NCBI RefSeq assembly: GCF_019456655.1
Contig: NZ_CP080332.1
Coordinates: 4,712,001 to 4,776,000 of the forward strand
Origin: Mycolicibacterium diernhoferi
Lineage (GTDB): Bacteria > Actinomycetota > Actinomycetes > Mycobacteriales > Mycobacteriaceae
Reading direction: 5' to 3'
DNA length: 64,000 nt
Shown piece by piece: positions 1 to 9,270 of the stretch (positions are counted from its first letter, which is position 1; each line of letters starts with the position of its first letter). Position numbers and translations under genes: made by a program. The notes below the pieces were generated by a model. That model was given only the letters and a program-made list of their open reading frames with translations, was not told the DNA's origin and did no database searches.

Positions 1-671
1 TCACGCACCACGGTGCGCATGCTGCGCAACCCCGCCGGCGGGTCGTTGGTCCGCAGCGGCGCGCATTGCGCGGCCGCCGGCGGCACGCTGCCGGTCAGGG
101 TGTCGCGCATCAGGTGCTGATGGGTACGCGCCGCCTGCAGGCTGCGCCACGGCAGGGTGAGCGGATTCCCGTGCACCGGTGTCACGGCGGGCACCTCGGC
201 GTCGCGGCCGAACATCACCGCGGCCGGGCCGCAGGTCCGGCCCCCGCCGCCGAGCACGTGAGTGATCTGCAGGACCGCGACGGTGGCGGGGCCACCGATC
301 TGCGGGACACCGTGCACCCCGGGGAAGACATGCAGCCGCCAGGGCGTCACGGCGGCGTCGAGCTGGTCGTCGACCAGGGCGACCACGGCGGCCAGGCAGC
401 CCGCCCACGAACTGTCCGCGAGGTGGTGCACCCGGAACTGCGCAGCGTCGACCTGATGGGGCACCCACCTCGGGTAATGCCACGGTTCGTCGTCGCTGAC
501 CCGCCGGGTCAGATCCGGGCTGCGCCCCGCCGCGGCCGCCAGCTCGGCCAGCGCCGCATCCAGATCTGTTGGCACACCCTCGAATCCGTACAGCAGGAAG
601 GTGTCGTTGGGCATCCTGGAGGACATCCAGAACATCTGCGCGTCGACCGCGGTGAGCCGGTTAGCTGCCAC
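1..671 (-). CDS. WS/DGAT-fold acyltransferase-like protein, cut by window edge
   Basis: Last visible gene of the mce operon; its reading frame is still open at base 1, so the C-terminus lies outside the window. The GTG start at 671 overlaps the stop of the upstream hydrolase gene. The N-terminus (AVDAQMFWMSSRMPNDTF) resembles the start of bacterial wax ester synthase/diacylglycerol acyltransferases, which usually open with a variant of LSxxDxxFxxxE. The region WRLHVF near residue 111 aligns with the conserved WELHxI segment. The catalytic HHxxxDG motif should follow but reads THVLGGG at about residues 137-143, so both the first His and the Asp are missing. I infer a WS/DGAT-fold protein, possibly without acyltransferase activity. 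It is probably co-transcribed with mce and may handle lipids moved by that system. Confidence 0.7.
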   Translation of the reverse strand, partial: MAANRLTAVDAQMFWMSSRMPNDTFLLYGFEGVPTDLDAALAELAAAAGRSPDLTRRVSDDEPWHYPRWVPHQVDAAQFRVHHLADSSWAGCLAAVVALVDDQLDAAVTPWRLHVFPGVHGVPQIGGPATVAVLQITHVLGGGGRTCGPAAVMFGRDAEVPAVTPVHGNPLTLPWRSLQAARTHQHLMRDTLTGSVPPAAAQCAPLRTNDPPAGLRSMRTVVR

Positions 672-1569
672 GTCCGATGAAATCCACAATGCGGGCGGCG
701 GTGTCGGCGGGCCGGTCGAGTTGCAGGAAATGCCCGCCCCCGTCGACCACGTGCGCCGCACTCCCGGCCGGCAGCACCCGCCGCACCCATTCGATGTAGT
801 CCGGTGACGCACAACCGTCATCACTGCCGTGCAGGTACAGCGTCGGCAGCACCGGCGCCTCCAGCCAGCGCTCGTGCAACTGGGCGTACCGCGTCGGCGG
901 CCGGGAGCCCCGTACCGTCGCCCGGTAATAGCCCAGTGCGGCACGCCAGTTCGCCGGCTCACCGATCGCGTCGAGCACCAGAGCGACATCCTCGGCGCCG
1001 TCGTAGCCCGGGGACCAGTCCCGCCACAGTTTGGGCACCACCCGCGAGGCCGAACGCTCCGGCAGCCAGGGCAACTGGAAGAACAGGATGTACCAGCTGC
1101 GCAGCAATTGCCGGGGCAACTGGGCGGCCAACTTCGCCCCGTCCGGCACCCGGCCCAGCGGGCGGAACGACGCCGACGGTGGGACCGACATGATGACGGC
1201 CTTGTCGAACGGGCTGTCCGGCATCGCGGCCAGCCCGGCGCCGGCGATCGCACCCCAGTCGTGGCCGATGACGACGTCACGCCCGGTGGGGCCGGCCGCC
1301 TCGAGCACCCGCAGCGCGTCGTCCATCAGGGCGCCGACGTGATAGCTGCCGTCGGCCGACAACGAGGACGGTGCGTAACCGCGCATGAACGGGGCCACCA
1401 CCCGCCAGCCGGCGTCGGCCAGTTGCGGTGCCACCTCCCGCCAGCCGTGGGCGGTGTCGGGAAAACCGTGCAGGCACACCGCAACCGGCGCGTCGGGGTT
1501 GTCCCAGTCACCCCAGGTCAGGGTGCGCAGGGTGACATCGTCGGTGACGACCTCGACGGAACCGGGCAC
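661..1569 (-). CDS. Alpha/beta hydrolase, epoxide-hydrolase-like
   Basis: 302 residues with the epoxide hydrolase/haloalkane dehalogenase pattern. An HGFPDT oxyanion motif is near residue 35 and GHDWGA (nucleophile Asp) near residue 102. A late Asp lies in LHGSDD and the catalytic His in GGGHFLQLDRP near the C-terminus. No signal peptide is visible, so it should be cytosolic. The GTG start lies 4 bases after the stop of the Mce-associated gene, and its end overlaps the start of the acyltransferase-like gene by 11 bases, so it is translated as part of the mce operon. The substrate is unknown; a lipid epoxide or ester linked to Mce-imported material is inference from position only. Confidence 0.85.
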   Translation of the reverse strand: MPGSVEVVTDDVTLRTLTWGDWDNPDAPVAVCLHGFPDTAHGWREVAPQLADAGWRVVAPFMRGYAPSSLSADGSYHVGALMDDALRVLEAAGPTGRDVVIGHDWGAIAGAGLAAMPDSPFDKAVIMSVPPSASFRPLGRVPDGAKLAAQLPRQLLRSWYILFFQLPWLPERSASRVVPKLWRDWSPGYDGAEDVALVLDAIGEPANWRAALGYYRATVRGSRPPTRYAQLHERWLEAPVLPTLYLHGSDDGCASPDYIEWVRRVLPAGSAAHVVDGGGHFLQLDRPADTAARIVDFIGRGS

Positions 1570-1573
1570 GCCG

Positions 1574-2248
1574 CTACACCGGATCGAATGCGGAGATGAG
1601 CCAGCTGTCGCCGTGCTTCTCCAGTGTCACCCGCACGCTGGAGGCGGTGTCGGTCGGGGCGTCGGCGCCGACCACGACGGTCTGGTTGACGAACACCAGC
1701 ACCACCGCCCGGTCCGGCTCGGCCGAGACCGAGGCCGCCGCCGGAACCGTTGCCACCGCAGAGATCTGCTTCTCCTTGGCGCCCGGGATGACGACGTCGG
1801 TGGTCAGGTCGGTGTAGGCCTGCGCGAAGTCACCGGTGAGCAGGGAACGGGCGTCGGTGAGCTGCTGCTCCACCGTGTCCGGATTGTAGGACAGCAGCGC
1901 CACGGTGCTGTCCTTGGCGGCCTGCACGGACTCGATGCGGGCGGTGTCGCCGTCCCGCACCGAATTGTCCTGCCACTTCAGGTAACCGGCGCCGATGGCC
2001 AACACCAGGGCGAGGGCGGGCAGGATGCCGTAGGCCAGCACCCGCGACCAGTCGGTGGACCGCTTCTCGGGGGCATCGGCGGCGACCGTGTCGCTCACCT
2101 CGGTCGCCTCGGCCGCCTCGGCGACTTCGGTGGCCTCGGCGGGTTCCGTCGTCTCGACGGTCTCGCCTGCCTTGTCCAGTTCGACCGCGGTCGATTCGGC
2201 GTCGACGGTCGGCTCGACCGCGTCGGACTCGGTGTTCTTCTCGGTCAC
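1574..2248 (-). CDS. Mce-associated membrane protein (second of two)
   Basis: 224 residues. The first about 65 are very rich in Glu, Thr, Val and Ala (acidic, low complexity). A single membrane segment follows (LAYGILPALALVLAIGAGYL), then an extracytoplasmic domain of about 130 residues with the LLSYNPDTVEQQL and TDARSLLTGDF patterns of Mce-associated (Mas) proteins. In mycobacteria such proteins follow mceF and are thought to stabilise or assist the Mce complex; some are related to NTF2-like folds. It overlaps the preceding Mas gene by 4 bases. The acidic tail would face the cytoplasm. Its individual role in transport is not established. Confidence 0.85.
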   Translation of the reverse strand: MTEKNTESDAVEPTVDAESTAVELDKAGETVETTEPAEATEVAEAAEATEVSDTVAADAPEKRSTDWSRVLAYGILPALALVLAIGAGYLKWQDNSVRDGDTARIESVQAAKDSTVALLSYNPDTVEQQLTDARSLLTGDFAQAYTDLTTDVVIPGAKEKQISAVATVPAAASVSAEPDRAVVLVFVNQTVVVGADAPTDTASSVRVTLEKHGDSWLISAFDPV

Positions 2249-2916
2249 GGTACGAACTCCACGTTGGAAACCTTCACCTGGTCATCGCCCATGTCCTGAA
2301 CGGTGACACGCATCCGCCACAGTCGCGGTTGTTGTTCGAGCGCACCGGCATTGGATGTCTTGACCGTCACCGCGAGCAGGACCTGCCCCTCGGTCTCGGA
2401 CTCCGATTCCAGGCCCGCCTCGGTGACGGTGCCGACCGACTTCGACTGCGCCTGCTTGACCACCTCGACGAACGGGGCGGCACGCTGCTGGAAATCGTCG
2501 TAGAACGTGCCGGTCGCCGAATCCAGGATGCGCTGCACGTCGGCTTCGGCGTTCTCCCAGTCGATGGTGGTCAGGTTGATCGCGCCCTGCCTGCCGACCT
2601 GGAGGAACAGCTCGCGCTTGGCCTCCAGGTTCTTCGACTCGTAGGTGCGGAACCCGAGCCAGCCGACCAGGCCCGCCAGCGCGAGCACCACCACCAGCCC
2701 GACGATGGTCGCCAGCCGGACATGCGACATGGCCGGCGTGGCGGTCGCTGCCGCCACCGCCTCGTCGAAATCCTCTACGCCCTCGGCATCCTCGACAGCG
2801 TCGTCCTCGACGGAGGCCTCGGAGGTCTCCTCGCCGGCTGTCGGTTCAGCTGATGGGTCGGTTTCGGATGCGGACTCGCTCACTTCCCCGGAGGGGGTAG
2901 CAGCATCGTCTGCCAT
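2245..2916 (-). CDS. Mce-associated membrane protein (first of two)
   Basis: 223 residues built like its downstream neighbour: an acidic Ser/Glu/Ala-rich cytoplasmic N-terminus of about 70 residues, one transmembrane segment (about residues 72-92, LATIVGLVVVLALAGLVGWL), and a periplasmic domain. That domain carries INLTTIDWENAEADVQRIL and a following segment typical of Mce-associated proteins. The start codon at 2916 lies inside the 3' end of mceF (37-base overlap), so translation is probably coupled. Two Mas proteins of different sequence in tandem are usual for mycobacterial mce operons. A role in assembly or stability of the Mce transporter is inferred from the family. Confidence 0.85.
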   Translation of the reverse strand: MADDAATPSGEVSESASETDPSAEPTAGEETSEASVEDDAVEDAEGVEDFDEAVAAATATPAMSHVRLATIVGLVVVLALAGLVGWLGFRTYESKNLEAKRELFLQVGRQGAINLTTIDWENAEADVQRILDSATGTFYDDFQQRAAPFVEVVKQAQSKSVGTVTEAGLESESETEGQVLLAVTVKTSNAGALEQQPRLWRMRVTVQDMGDDQVKVSNVEFVP

Positions 2917-4346
2917 GTTTGCTCCTCGTTCGCGGTACGGGCCAGGTTCGATTGCGTGTACACCTGACCGTCCGGTCCAACGTACGTGCCGCTCTGCTGG
3001 TCGTACTCAGCGGATGCGATCGGTGGTGCGGCCGGCGCCGGGGCCGGAGCCGTTTCCGCAGGCTGTGAGCCTGGCCACAACTGCGGGACGGCCTGACCCG
3101 ACAACGTCGCGTTCGGATCGCCCTTCCAGTTGAAGCCGTCGTTGAGCGGGATGTAGTTCTCGTCGCTCTCGCACATCTTCCAGTTCGGGGCGCGTTTGCC
3201 CGGCACCGTGATGCACGGCAGGTTGCGGGCGCCGCGCACGTTGAACGGCGAATCCTGCGGCACGCGGCAGTAGATGTCGCCCGCGGGCCGGTCCGGATAG
3301 TCCTGCAGGGCCGGGGCGCGGACCTGCTGTGCGGGCAGGAAGCCGGTGTTGCATGGCGGCGGCAGGTTCAGGTTCAGGTTGAAGTTCAGGTAGGCGCCCT
3401 TGTAGTCCTGCTTGGTGTGCCGGCCCGCCAGACCGGTGGCCTGGTTGACCGCGGTGCCCTGCGGGAACAACACCAACAGCTGTTCCAGCGCCGGCTTGTA
3501 GGCCAGCGCGACCTCGCCGACGCTGACCAGGTTGGCCAGCACGACGGGCAGCGTCGGTTGCAGGCGATCGAACAGCGCGCGCACCTCTTCGGCGGCGCCG
3601 GGGCCGCGCTCCAGCACGCCGCGCACCGCATCGTCGTGGTCACGCAGTTCATCGGTGATGGTGGCCAGGTTCGAGGCCCAGGCCCGCACCGAGTCACCGG
3701 TGTCGATCTGGGTGTCCAGCACCGGCTTCGACTGGTCGATCAGGGTGACCAACGGATCCAGGTTGGCCCGCGCATCGATCGCCAGCTGGGTGGAACCCTT
3801 GACCAGCCGGGCCAGATCCGGCCCCAGCCCGCCGACCGCGAGGTAGGCCTCGTCGACCGCGGTGCGCAGGTTGTCACCCGGAATGGCCTCCAGGCCCCGG
3901 TTGGTGGCGTCCAGCAGGCTGTTGACGTCCGTGGGCACCGTCGTGTTCTCCATCGAGATGACGTCGCCGTCGCGCAGCGCCGGTCCGCCCCCGCTGCGCG
4001 GCAGCAGTTCGACGTACTGCTCGCCGACCGCGGAACGGCTGTGCACCTGCGCCTCCAGGTTGGCCGGGATGTCCACGTTGTCGGTCAGCGACAGCTCGGC
4101 GACAACGGTGCCCCGCTCGGTGAGCCCGACGCTCTCCACCCGGCCCACCTGGGTGCCGCGATAGGTGACGTTGCTGCGCGGGTACAGGCCGCCGGTCTCC
4201 GGCAGCTCCAGGCTGACCCGGTAGTGCCCGGCGCCGAAGAGCAGGTTCGGCAACCGCATGTAGCCGAAGGCCATGATGCCGATCGCGACGACGGAGATGG
4301 CGATGAAGATCGCCAGCTGGGCGAGGATCCGTCTGGTCAGAATCAT
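2880..4346 (-). CDS. mceF: MceF family protein of Mce lipid transporter
   Basis: 488 residues with one N-terminal transmembrane helix (about residues 6-30). An MCE/MlaD domain follows at about 38-115 (YPRSNVTYRGTQVGRVESV), then a long helical region to about 290 and a Pro/Gln-rich C-terminus. It is the last of the six MCE subunits, which in other systems form a hexamer and periplasmic tunnel carrying lipids to the YrbE permease. The gene starts one base after the mceE stop and runs into the first Mas gene. The subunit letter comes from gene order. I do not assign the operon to mce1, 2, 3 or 4, because paralogues cannot be separated without an alignment. Confidence 0.93.
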   Translation of the reverse strand: MILTRRILAQLAIFIAISVVAIGIMAFGYMRLPNLLFGAGHYRVSLELPETGGLYPRSNVTYRGTQVGRVESVGLTERGTVVAELSLTDNVDIPANLEAQVHSRSAVGEQYVELLPRSGGGPALRDGDVISMENTTVPTDVNSLLDATNRGLEAIPGDNLRTAVDEAYLAVGGLGPDLARLVKGSTQLAIDARANLDPLVTLIDQSKPVLDTQIDTGDSVRAWASNLATITDELRDHDDAVRGVLERGPGAAEEVRALFDRLQPTLPVVLANLVSVGEVALAYKPALEQLLVLFPQGTAVNQATGLAGRHTKQDYKGAYLNFNLNLNLPPPCNTGFLPAQQVRAPALQDYPDRPAGDIYCRVPQDSPFNVRGARNLPCITVPGKRAPNWKMCESDENYIPLNDGFNWKGDPNATLSGQAVPQLWPGSQPAETAPAPAPAAPPIASAEYDQQSGTYVGPDGQVYTQSNLARTANEEQTWQTMLLPPPGK

Positions 4347-4347
4347 G

Positions 4348-5502
4348 TCAGCGCCCCTGATCCCAGCGGTACGGAACGAGCAGCGGGTTCGCCCCCGTGT
4401 AGGGACTGGGCAGCTGCCCGATGGTGCGGCCCCACTGCATCTCCAGTTCGGTCAGGTCGCCCTCCCAGCGGGTGCCGGTGAAGATGCCCTGGTCGATACG
4501 GCTCAGGGTCAGGTCCACCACCAACGTGAGGTTGGCGTAGTCGCCGCGCATCCAGTTGGTCAGCGTCTCCTTGGGGAACGGGTAGGTGGTCAGGATGCTC
4601 AGACCACGGGTCAGCGCGGGCCCGGCATTGGCCAGCTCCTGCAGCGTCGGCCCGAGCGCCTTGAGCTGTGCGACAAGGGATTCCTTGGTCTGGTTGGCCG
4701 AATCGGCCGCCAGCGCACTGAACCGGCCCAGCTGAACCAGGGCCTCGGACAGTTGATTTCGCTGATCCTTGAGCACCTGCAGCGCGTCGGGAATGGTCTC
4801 CAGCGCCCGATCCACCACCGGCTTCTGCTCGGCGACCTGGCCGACGAGAGAGTTCAGGCTCTCCGCCGCGGCGATGATGTCGCCCTTCTGGTCATTGGTG
4901 TAGGCGATGAACTTGTCCAGCTCGGTGATCAGACTGCGCAGGTCGGCCTCGCGACCGGTGAACGCGGTGCTGAATGCCTGGGTGATGTCCTGCACCTGGC
5001 CGACACCACCACCGTTGAGCAGCAACGAGACTGCGGCCAGCGTCTGCTCGGTGGTCGGGTACGCGCCGGCGGATTCCAGCGGGATCACCGCCCCCTGCTT
5101 CAGCCGCCCGGTGGGCTCGGCGTCCGTGGGCACCGCGAGTTCGATGTGCTGCGAACCCAGCAGGCTGGTCTGCCCGAGGGTGGCGGTGGCGTTCGCCGGC
5201 AGCACCACGTCGCCGTTGAGGCTCATGGTGACCAGGGCGTTCCAGCCCTGGAGCTCGATACCGGTCACGTTGCCGACGGTGACGTCGTTGACCCGGACCC
5301 GGGAGTTCTGGTCGAGGTTGTCGACGTCGGGCATCTGCGCCTGAATCGTGTAGGCGCCCGGCCCCTTTCCTTCCACGCCGGGCAGCGCCACCGAGTTGAG
5401 GCCCTTCCACGAGCATCCGGTGGCGGCCAGCCCCACGGCGAGCACACCGATTCCGAGGCGAGCCGTGACATTCCCCGGTCGCTGCACTCCAACCCTCCGC
5501 AT
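4348..5502 (-). CDS. mceE: MceE family lipoprotein
   Basis: 384 residues from the ATG at 5502, which shares one base with the mceD stop codon. An earlier in-frame start would run through mceD and is rejected. The N-terminus has an Arg-rich stretch, a hydrophobic core and a lipobox (LAATGC at about residues 30-35), so Cys35 should be lipidated; this matches the Lpr lipoproteins that occupy the E position of mycobacterial mce operons. The MCE domain starts at about residue 50 (SRVRVNDVTVGNVTG), followed by helical repeats. The protein probably anchors the Mce hexamer in the outer face of the plasma membrane. Confidence 0.93.
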   Translation of the reverse strand: MRRVGVQRPGNVTARLGIGVLAVGLAATGCSWKGLNSVALPGVEGKGPGAYTIQAQMPDVDNLDQNSRVRVNDVTVGNVTGIELQGWNALVTMSLNGDVVLPANATATLGQTSLLGSQHIELAVPTDAEPTGRLKQGAVIPLESAGAYPTTEQTLAAVSLLLNGGGVGQVQDITQAFSTAFTGREADLRSLITELDKFIAYTNDQKGDIIAAAESLNSLVGQVAEQKPVVDRALETIPDALQVLKDQRNQLSEALVQLGRFSALAADSANQTKESLVAQLKALGPTLQELANAGPALTRGLSILTTYPFPKETLTNWMRGDYANLTLVVDLTLSRIDQGIFTGTRWEGDLTELEMQWGRTIGQLPSPYTGANPLLVPYRWDQGR

Positions 5503-6836
5503 CACGACCCCGCTCCGTGCTGCACCATCATCCCGGGCAGTCCGTCGGCCGGGTTGGTGGCCGCGACCGTTTCGGCGGCCAGCGGCGGCCCGCCCGGAAC
5601 GGGCGTGGCCGGTGCGGCGGGCGGCGCTGCGGGCGCCGGGGCCGGCGGTGGGATGTAGTCCGGGCGCAACCAGTCCTCGCTGTAGGTGATCTCGTTCGGC
5701 CGGGCGAAGGCGCCGACCGCCAGGTTCTGCCCGATCGGCGGGAAGTTGTACTGGCGGTTCTTGATGATCGGCGCCAGGTACTGCACGCACAGCTTGGACG
5801 ACTGCTCGGCGCCGAGGCGCGAGGCCGCCTGCACCGCACCGCACAGGAAGGTGATCGGGTTGGCGAAGTTGTTGATCACCGGCACGGTGGACATCGCGCC
5901 CTGAGCCGGCTGGTAGGCGTTGATGTAGTTCTGCAGTGTCGTCGGCGCCACGTGCAGGAACTGCTTGACGTCGGCGAGGCTGTCGTTGAGCGCCTGGCTC
6001 ACCCCGGCCAACTTGTCCGATGTGGTGCCCAGGGTTTCGCGGTTGTCGGCCACGAAGCTCTGCACCAGCCCGACCGTGTCGGCGAGGTCCTGTACCGCGT
6101 TGCCGACCTCGTCGGGGTTGTCTGCCAGCGTGCCCGACACCGAGGCCAGGTTCTGATTCAGCTGACGCATCACGGTGGTGCTGTCCTGCAGCGCGGACAC
6201 CAGGATCGACAGGTTCTTGACGGTGGAGAACACATCGGTGCTGTGGTCGCCGATCGCCGAAAACGCTTGGGACAGCTTGACCAGCGTCGCGCGGATGTCC
6301 GCGCCCTGCCCGCGCAGGTTGTCCGCGGCGGTGTTGATGACCGACCCGAGGGTGCTGACACCGCCGGGTTCGGTCGGCTGCAGGTTCTCGGTGATGCGCT
6401 CCAACTGCGCACGGAAGTCGTCGTACTCCACCGGGACGACGGTGCGCTCCTGCGGGATGACGGCGTCGTTCTCCATCACCGGACCGCTGCCCGAGTACGT
6501 CGGGGTCAGCTGAATCGCCCGCGAGGTCACCAGCATCGGCGACAGGATCGCAGCGTTGGCCTCGGCCGGCACCTTGTACTTGCTGTCGTACCAGAACGAG
6601 ATCTTGACCCGCTCCGGCTCCGGCTCGATCTTGTCGATCCGGCCGACCGGCACCCCGAGGATGACCACATCGTCACCCTCGAAGATGCCGTTGCTGTTGT
6701 CGAAGTAGGCCACGACGTTGGTGCGGTTGAACGAATCGGTGACCCGGGTGACCGCGAACACGCCCGCGGCCAGGATCAGCACCAGCACCACCAGCAGCGA
6801 GATCCGCTTGGTGCTCTGTTTCGACGGTGTGCTCAT
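5502..6836 (-). CDS. mceD: MceD family protein
   Basis: 444 residues. An N-terminal membrane anchor lies at about residues 12-32 (ISLLVVLVLILAAGVFAVT), an MCE domain at about 37-115 (FEGDDVVILGVPVGRIDKI), a long helical region follows, and the C-terminal tail is rich in Pro and Ala (about 385-420). A pair of Cys residues about 20 apart in the late domain (LCGAVQ and LCVQYL) could form a disulfide outside the membrane. Its ATG overlaps the mceC stop by 4 bases. As a fourth-position MCE subunit it should take part in the heterohexameric tunnel. Confidence 0.93.
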   Translation of the reverse strand: MSTPSKQSTKRISLLVVLVLILAAGVFAVTRVTDSFNRTNVVAYFDNSNGIFEGDDVVILGVPVGRIDKIEPEPERVKISFWYDSKYKVPAEANAAILSPMLVTSRAIQLTPTYSGSGPVMENDAVIPQERTVVPVEYDDFRAQLERITENLQPTEPGGVSTLGSVINTAADNLRGQGADIRATLVKLSQAFSAIGDHSTDVFSTVKNLSILVSALQDSTTVMRQLNQNLASVSGTLADNPDEVGNAVQDLADTVGLVQSFVADNRETLGTTSDKLAGVSQALNDSLADVKQFLHVAPTTLQNYINAYQPAQGAMSTVPVINNFANPITFLCGAVQAASRLGAEQSSKLCVQYLAPIIKNRQYNFPPIGQNLAVGAFARPNEITYSEDWLRPDYIPPPAPAPAAPPAAPATPVPGGPPLAAETVAATNPADGLPGMMVQHGAGS

Positions 6837-8203
6837 CGGCCTGCCCCCGGTTCGGTGCCGAATCCGGCGCCGTGCGGCACCGGCTCACCCGGAGCGGGCA
6901 CCAGCACCGGCTGCGGGCCGACCGGCGCCGAGCCCATGCCCGGCGGCGCGACGGCCGGCGGACCGGGCGGCGGTCCACCGGGCGGACCCGGCGGAATCGG
7001 CTCGCGGTACGGGTAGCAACCGGTCGGACCCGGCAGCGGGATGCCCGGAGGCCCACAGCCCAGGTCGCCCGGGTTGCCGGTGATGGCGTCGGGCAGCGTC
7101 ATGCGCGGTTCGCCGCCTTGGCCGGTGCGCGGGAACGGAATCGGCATGGCCGGGGTGCCCGCCTGGCCGACGCCCGGGTCGTGACGCTCGGACGGCAGCA
7201 GCACGTTCGGGTCCAGACCCAGGTCGGAGAACGCGGCGTCGACGAACGGCTGCACGAACTGACCGGGCAGCAGGTTGGCGACGTAGGACTTGAAGAACGG
7301 GCCCGACGCCGCGGACTCACCCAGGGACATGGCGTAGGCGTGCATCAGGCTCAGCGACTTCTGCAGCCGTTCCTTGCGGTTGTCCAGGATGGTGAGCACG
7401 CCGTTGAGCTTCTCCAGCGCCGGCTTCATCGTCTCGTCGTTCTCGTTGATGAAGCCCTGCAGCTGCCGGCTCAACGCCGAGATGTTGCCCGAGATCGCGT
7501 CCAGCGCAGCGGTTTGGCTGCGCAGTTCGGCCAACAGCGCATTGCTGCTGCGGACCAGCGTGACGATCTGGTCGCTGCGCTCGGCGAGCACCGTGGTGGC
7601 CTTGTTGGCGTTGCTCAGCAGCCCGCGCAGTTCGGCGTCGCGCTCGTTGAGGGTCTCGGAGAACCGGGCCACGCCCTCGATGGCGACCTTGAGATCGGGC
7701 GGGGTGTCGGCGAACGTCTCGGAGATCACCCGCAACGAATCCGAGAGCTGATCGGTGTTCAGACCGCTGATGGTGGTCGCCAGATCGCCCAGGGCGTCCG
7801 GCAATTGGTAGGCGGGCGTGGTGCGATCGGCCGGGATGGTGCCGCTCTGCCTGCCGTCACCGCGCGGAGTGACCTCCAGGATCTTGGTGCCCAGCAGGCT
7901 CTTGGTCCGCACCGCGGCCTCACTGCGGTCACCGATGCGCACATTGCTGTTGACGGTGAACTTCACCAGCACCTGCTGACCGTCCAGTTCGACGGACTTG
8001 ACCTGGCCGACCCGCATCCCGGACACCTGCACCGAGGCGCCGCTGCGGATGCCGCCGGCCTCGACGAAGTACGCCGAATAATCCTTGCCGCGGTTGAGGA
8101 ACGGCAGCTTGTCGTAGTTCAGCGCGCCGAGGATGATCGCGGCGATGATGGTCAGGCCGACGGCGCCGACGATCAGTTGGTTGCGTTCTGCGAAGGACTT
8201 CAC
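6833..8203 (-). CDS. mceC: MceC family protein
   Basis: I chose GTG 8203, which forms a 4-base GTGA overlap with the mceB stop; the alternative GTG 8215 adds four residues. The product is about 456 residues: one transmembrane helix (about 10-30), an MCE domain (about 40-115, RSGASVQVSGMRVGQVKSV), a helical region to about 330, then a very Pro/Gly-rich tail of about 110 residues. Pro-rich tails on MceC-type subunits are common in mycobacteria and may extend through the cell wall; that role is inference. Confidence 0.92.
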   Translation of the reverse strand: MKSFAERNQLIVGAVGLTIIAAIILGALNYDKLPFLNRGKDYSAYFVEAGGIRSGASVQVSGMRVGQVKSVELDGQQVLVKFTVNSNVRIGDRSEAAVRTKSLLGTKILEVTPRGDGRQSGTIPADRTTPAYQLPDALGDLATTISGLNTDQLSDSLRVISETFADTPPDLKVAIEGVARFSETLNERDAELRGLLSNANKATTVLAERSDQIVTLVRSSNALLAELRSQTAALDAISGNISALSRQLQGFINENDETMKPALEKLNGVLTILDNRKERLQKSLSLMHAYAMSLGESAASGPFFKSYVANLLPGQFVQPFVDAAFSDLGLDPNVLLPSERHDPGVGQAGTPAMPIPFPRTGQGGEPRMTLPDAITGNPGDLGCGPPGIPLPGPTGCYPYREPIPPGPPGGPPPGPPAVAPPGMGSAPVGPQPVLVPAPGEPVPHGAGFGTEPGAGR

Positions 8204-9231
8204 TTCGGCGCACACCTCCCGGTGCTCTGCCCGGCCGCCTTCACATACACCGGCTGGCCGCCCTTGCCGTTCAGCTTGAGCACGATGTCGCAGAGATAGA
8301 AACTGAAGAAGTCACCGTAGATTCCCTGGCGTGCCAACGCCTGATAGGCGTCGGGCAGCGTGTTGATCAGGTTGTCGAAGTACTCGTGGTCGGCGAGCAC
8401 CACGCCCGCGGTCCGGTCGGTCTCGGTGATGGTCTTGGCGAACGGCGGGCGGGCCTCGGCCAGCAGGTCGGCGATGCTGCCGGCCGCGGCGCTGGCGTAG
8501 GCGACCCCGTTGGCGATGTCGGTGCGCCGTTCGGCCAGCCCGTCGATGAGTTCGGAGAGCCCGTCGACGCCCTTGGCGAACTGTTCGTTCTGATCGCCGA
8601 GGGAACCCATCACGGTGTTGAGGTTGACGATGACCTCCCCGATCAACTGGTCGCGGTCGGCCAGCGTGTTGGTCAACGCGGCGGTCTGGGTGAGGAACGA
8701 CCCGATGGTGGCGCCCTGCCCCTGCAGCGCGCTGATCAACTGGCCGGACAGCGCGTTGATCTGGTCGGGGTCGAGCGCCTTGAACAGCGGCCGGAAGCCG
8801 CCGATCAGCGAATCGAGATCCAGCGCGGGTGCGGTGCGCGCGAACGGGATCGTGGCGCCGGGCTTGAGCCGGTCGGTGTCCCCGGTGCCCTCTTCCAGCG
8901 CCAGATAGCGGCCGCCGATGAGGTCGTCGTACCGGATGATGGCGCGGGTGCCCTCGGTGAGCACCACCGACTCGTCGACGGTGAAATCGACCAGGACACT
9001 GCCGTCGTCACGCATCGCCAACTTGCCGACCTTGCCGACCTCGACGCCGGCGATCCGGACGAAGTCGTCGGGTTCCATGCCACTGACATTGGTGAACTCG
9101 GCGCGGTATTGCGACTCTCCCTCGCCGAATCGCAGCTGGGAGAAGATCGCGAACAGGCCGAAGACACCCAGCAGACACACTGCCAGGAAAATGGTGAGGC
9201 GCCAGATGGCGCCCCCCAGATTGTCTTTCAT
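8200..9231 (-). CDS. mceB: MceB family protein
   Basis: 343 residues. A transmembrane helix lies at about 10-30 (LTIFLAVCLLGVFGLFAIF) and the MCE domain at about 36-110 (EPDDFVRIAGVEVGKVGKL). The helical domain contains LIGGRYLALEEG and an N-terminally conserved block with TLADRDQLIGEVIVNLNTV, both typical of MceB. Two Cys residues (FYLCDIV and GRCAPK at the extreme C-terminus) could pair. There is no Pro-rich tail, as usual for the B subunit. A 39-base gap separates it from mceA, the largest gap between the MCE genes. Confidence 0.93.
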   Translation of the reverse strand: MKDNLGGAIWRLTIFLAVCLLGVFGLFAIFSQLRFGEGESQYRAEFTNVSGMEPDDFVRIAGVEVGKVGKLAMRDDGSVLVDFTVDESVVLTEGTRAIIRYDDLIGGRYLALEEGTGDTDRLKPGATIPFARTAPALDLDSLIGGFRPLFKALDPDQINALSGQLISALQGQGATIGSFLTQTAALTNTLADRDQLIGEVIVNLNTVMGSLGDQNEQFAKGVDGLSELIDGLAERRTDIANGVAYASAAAGSIADLLAEARPPFAKTITETDRTAGVVLADHEYFDNLINTLPDAYQALARQGIYGDFFSFYLCDIVLKLNGKGGQPVYVKAAGQSTGRCAPK

Positions 9232-9270
9232 GGCTTGCAGGTTCTCCTCAACGGTGTCTGTCGATAACGG

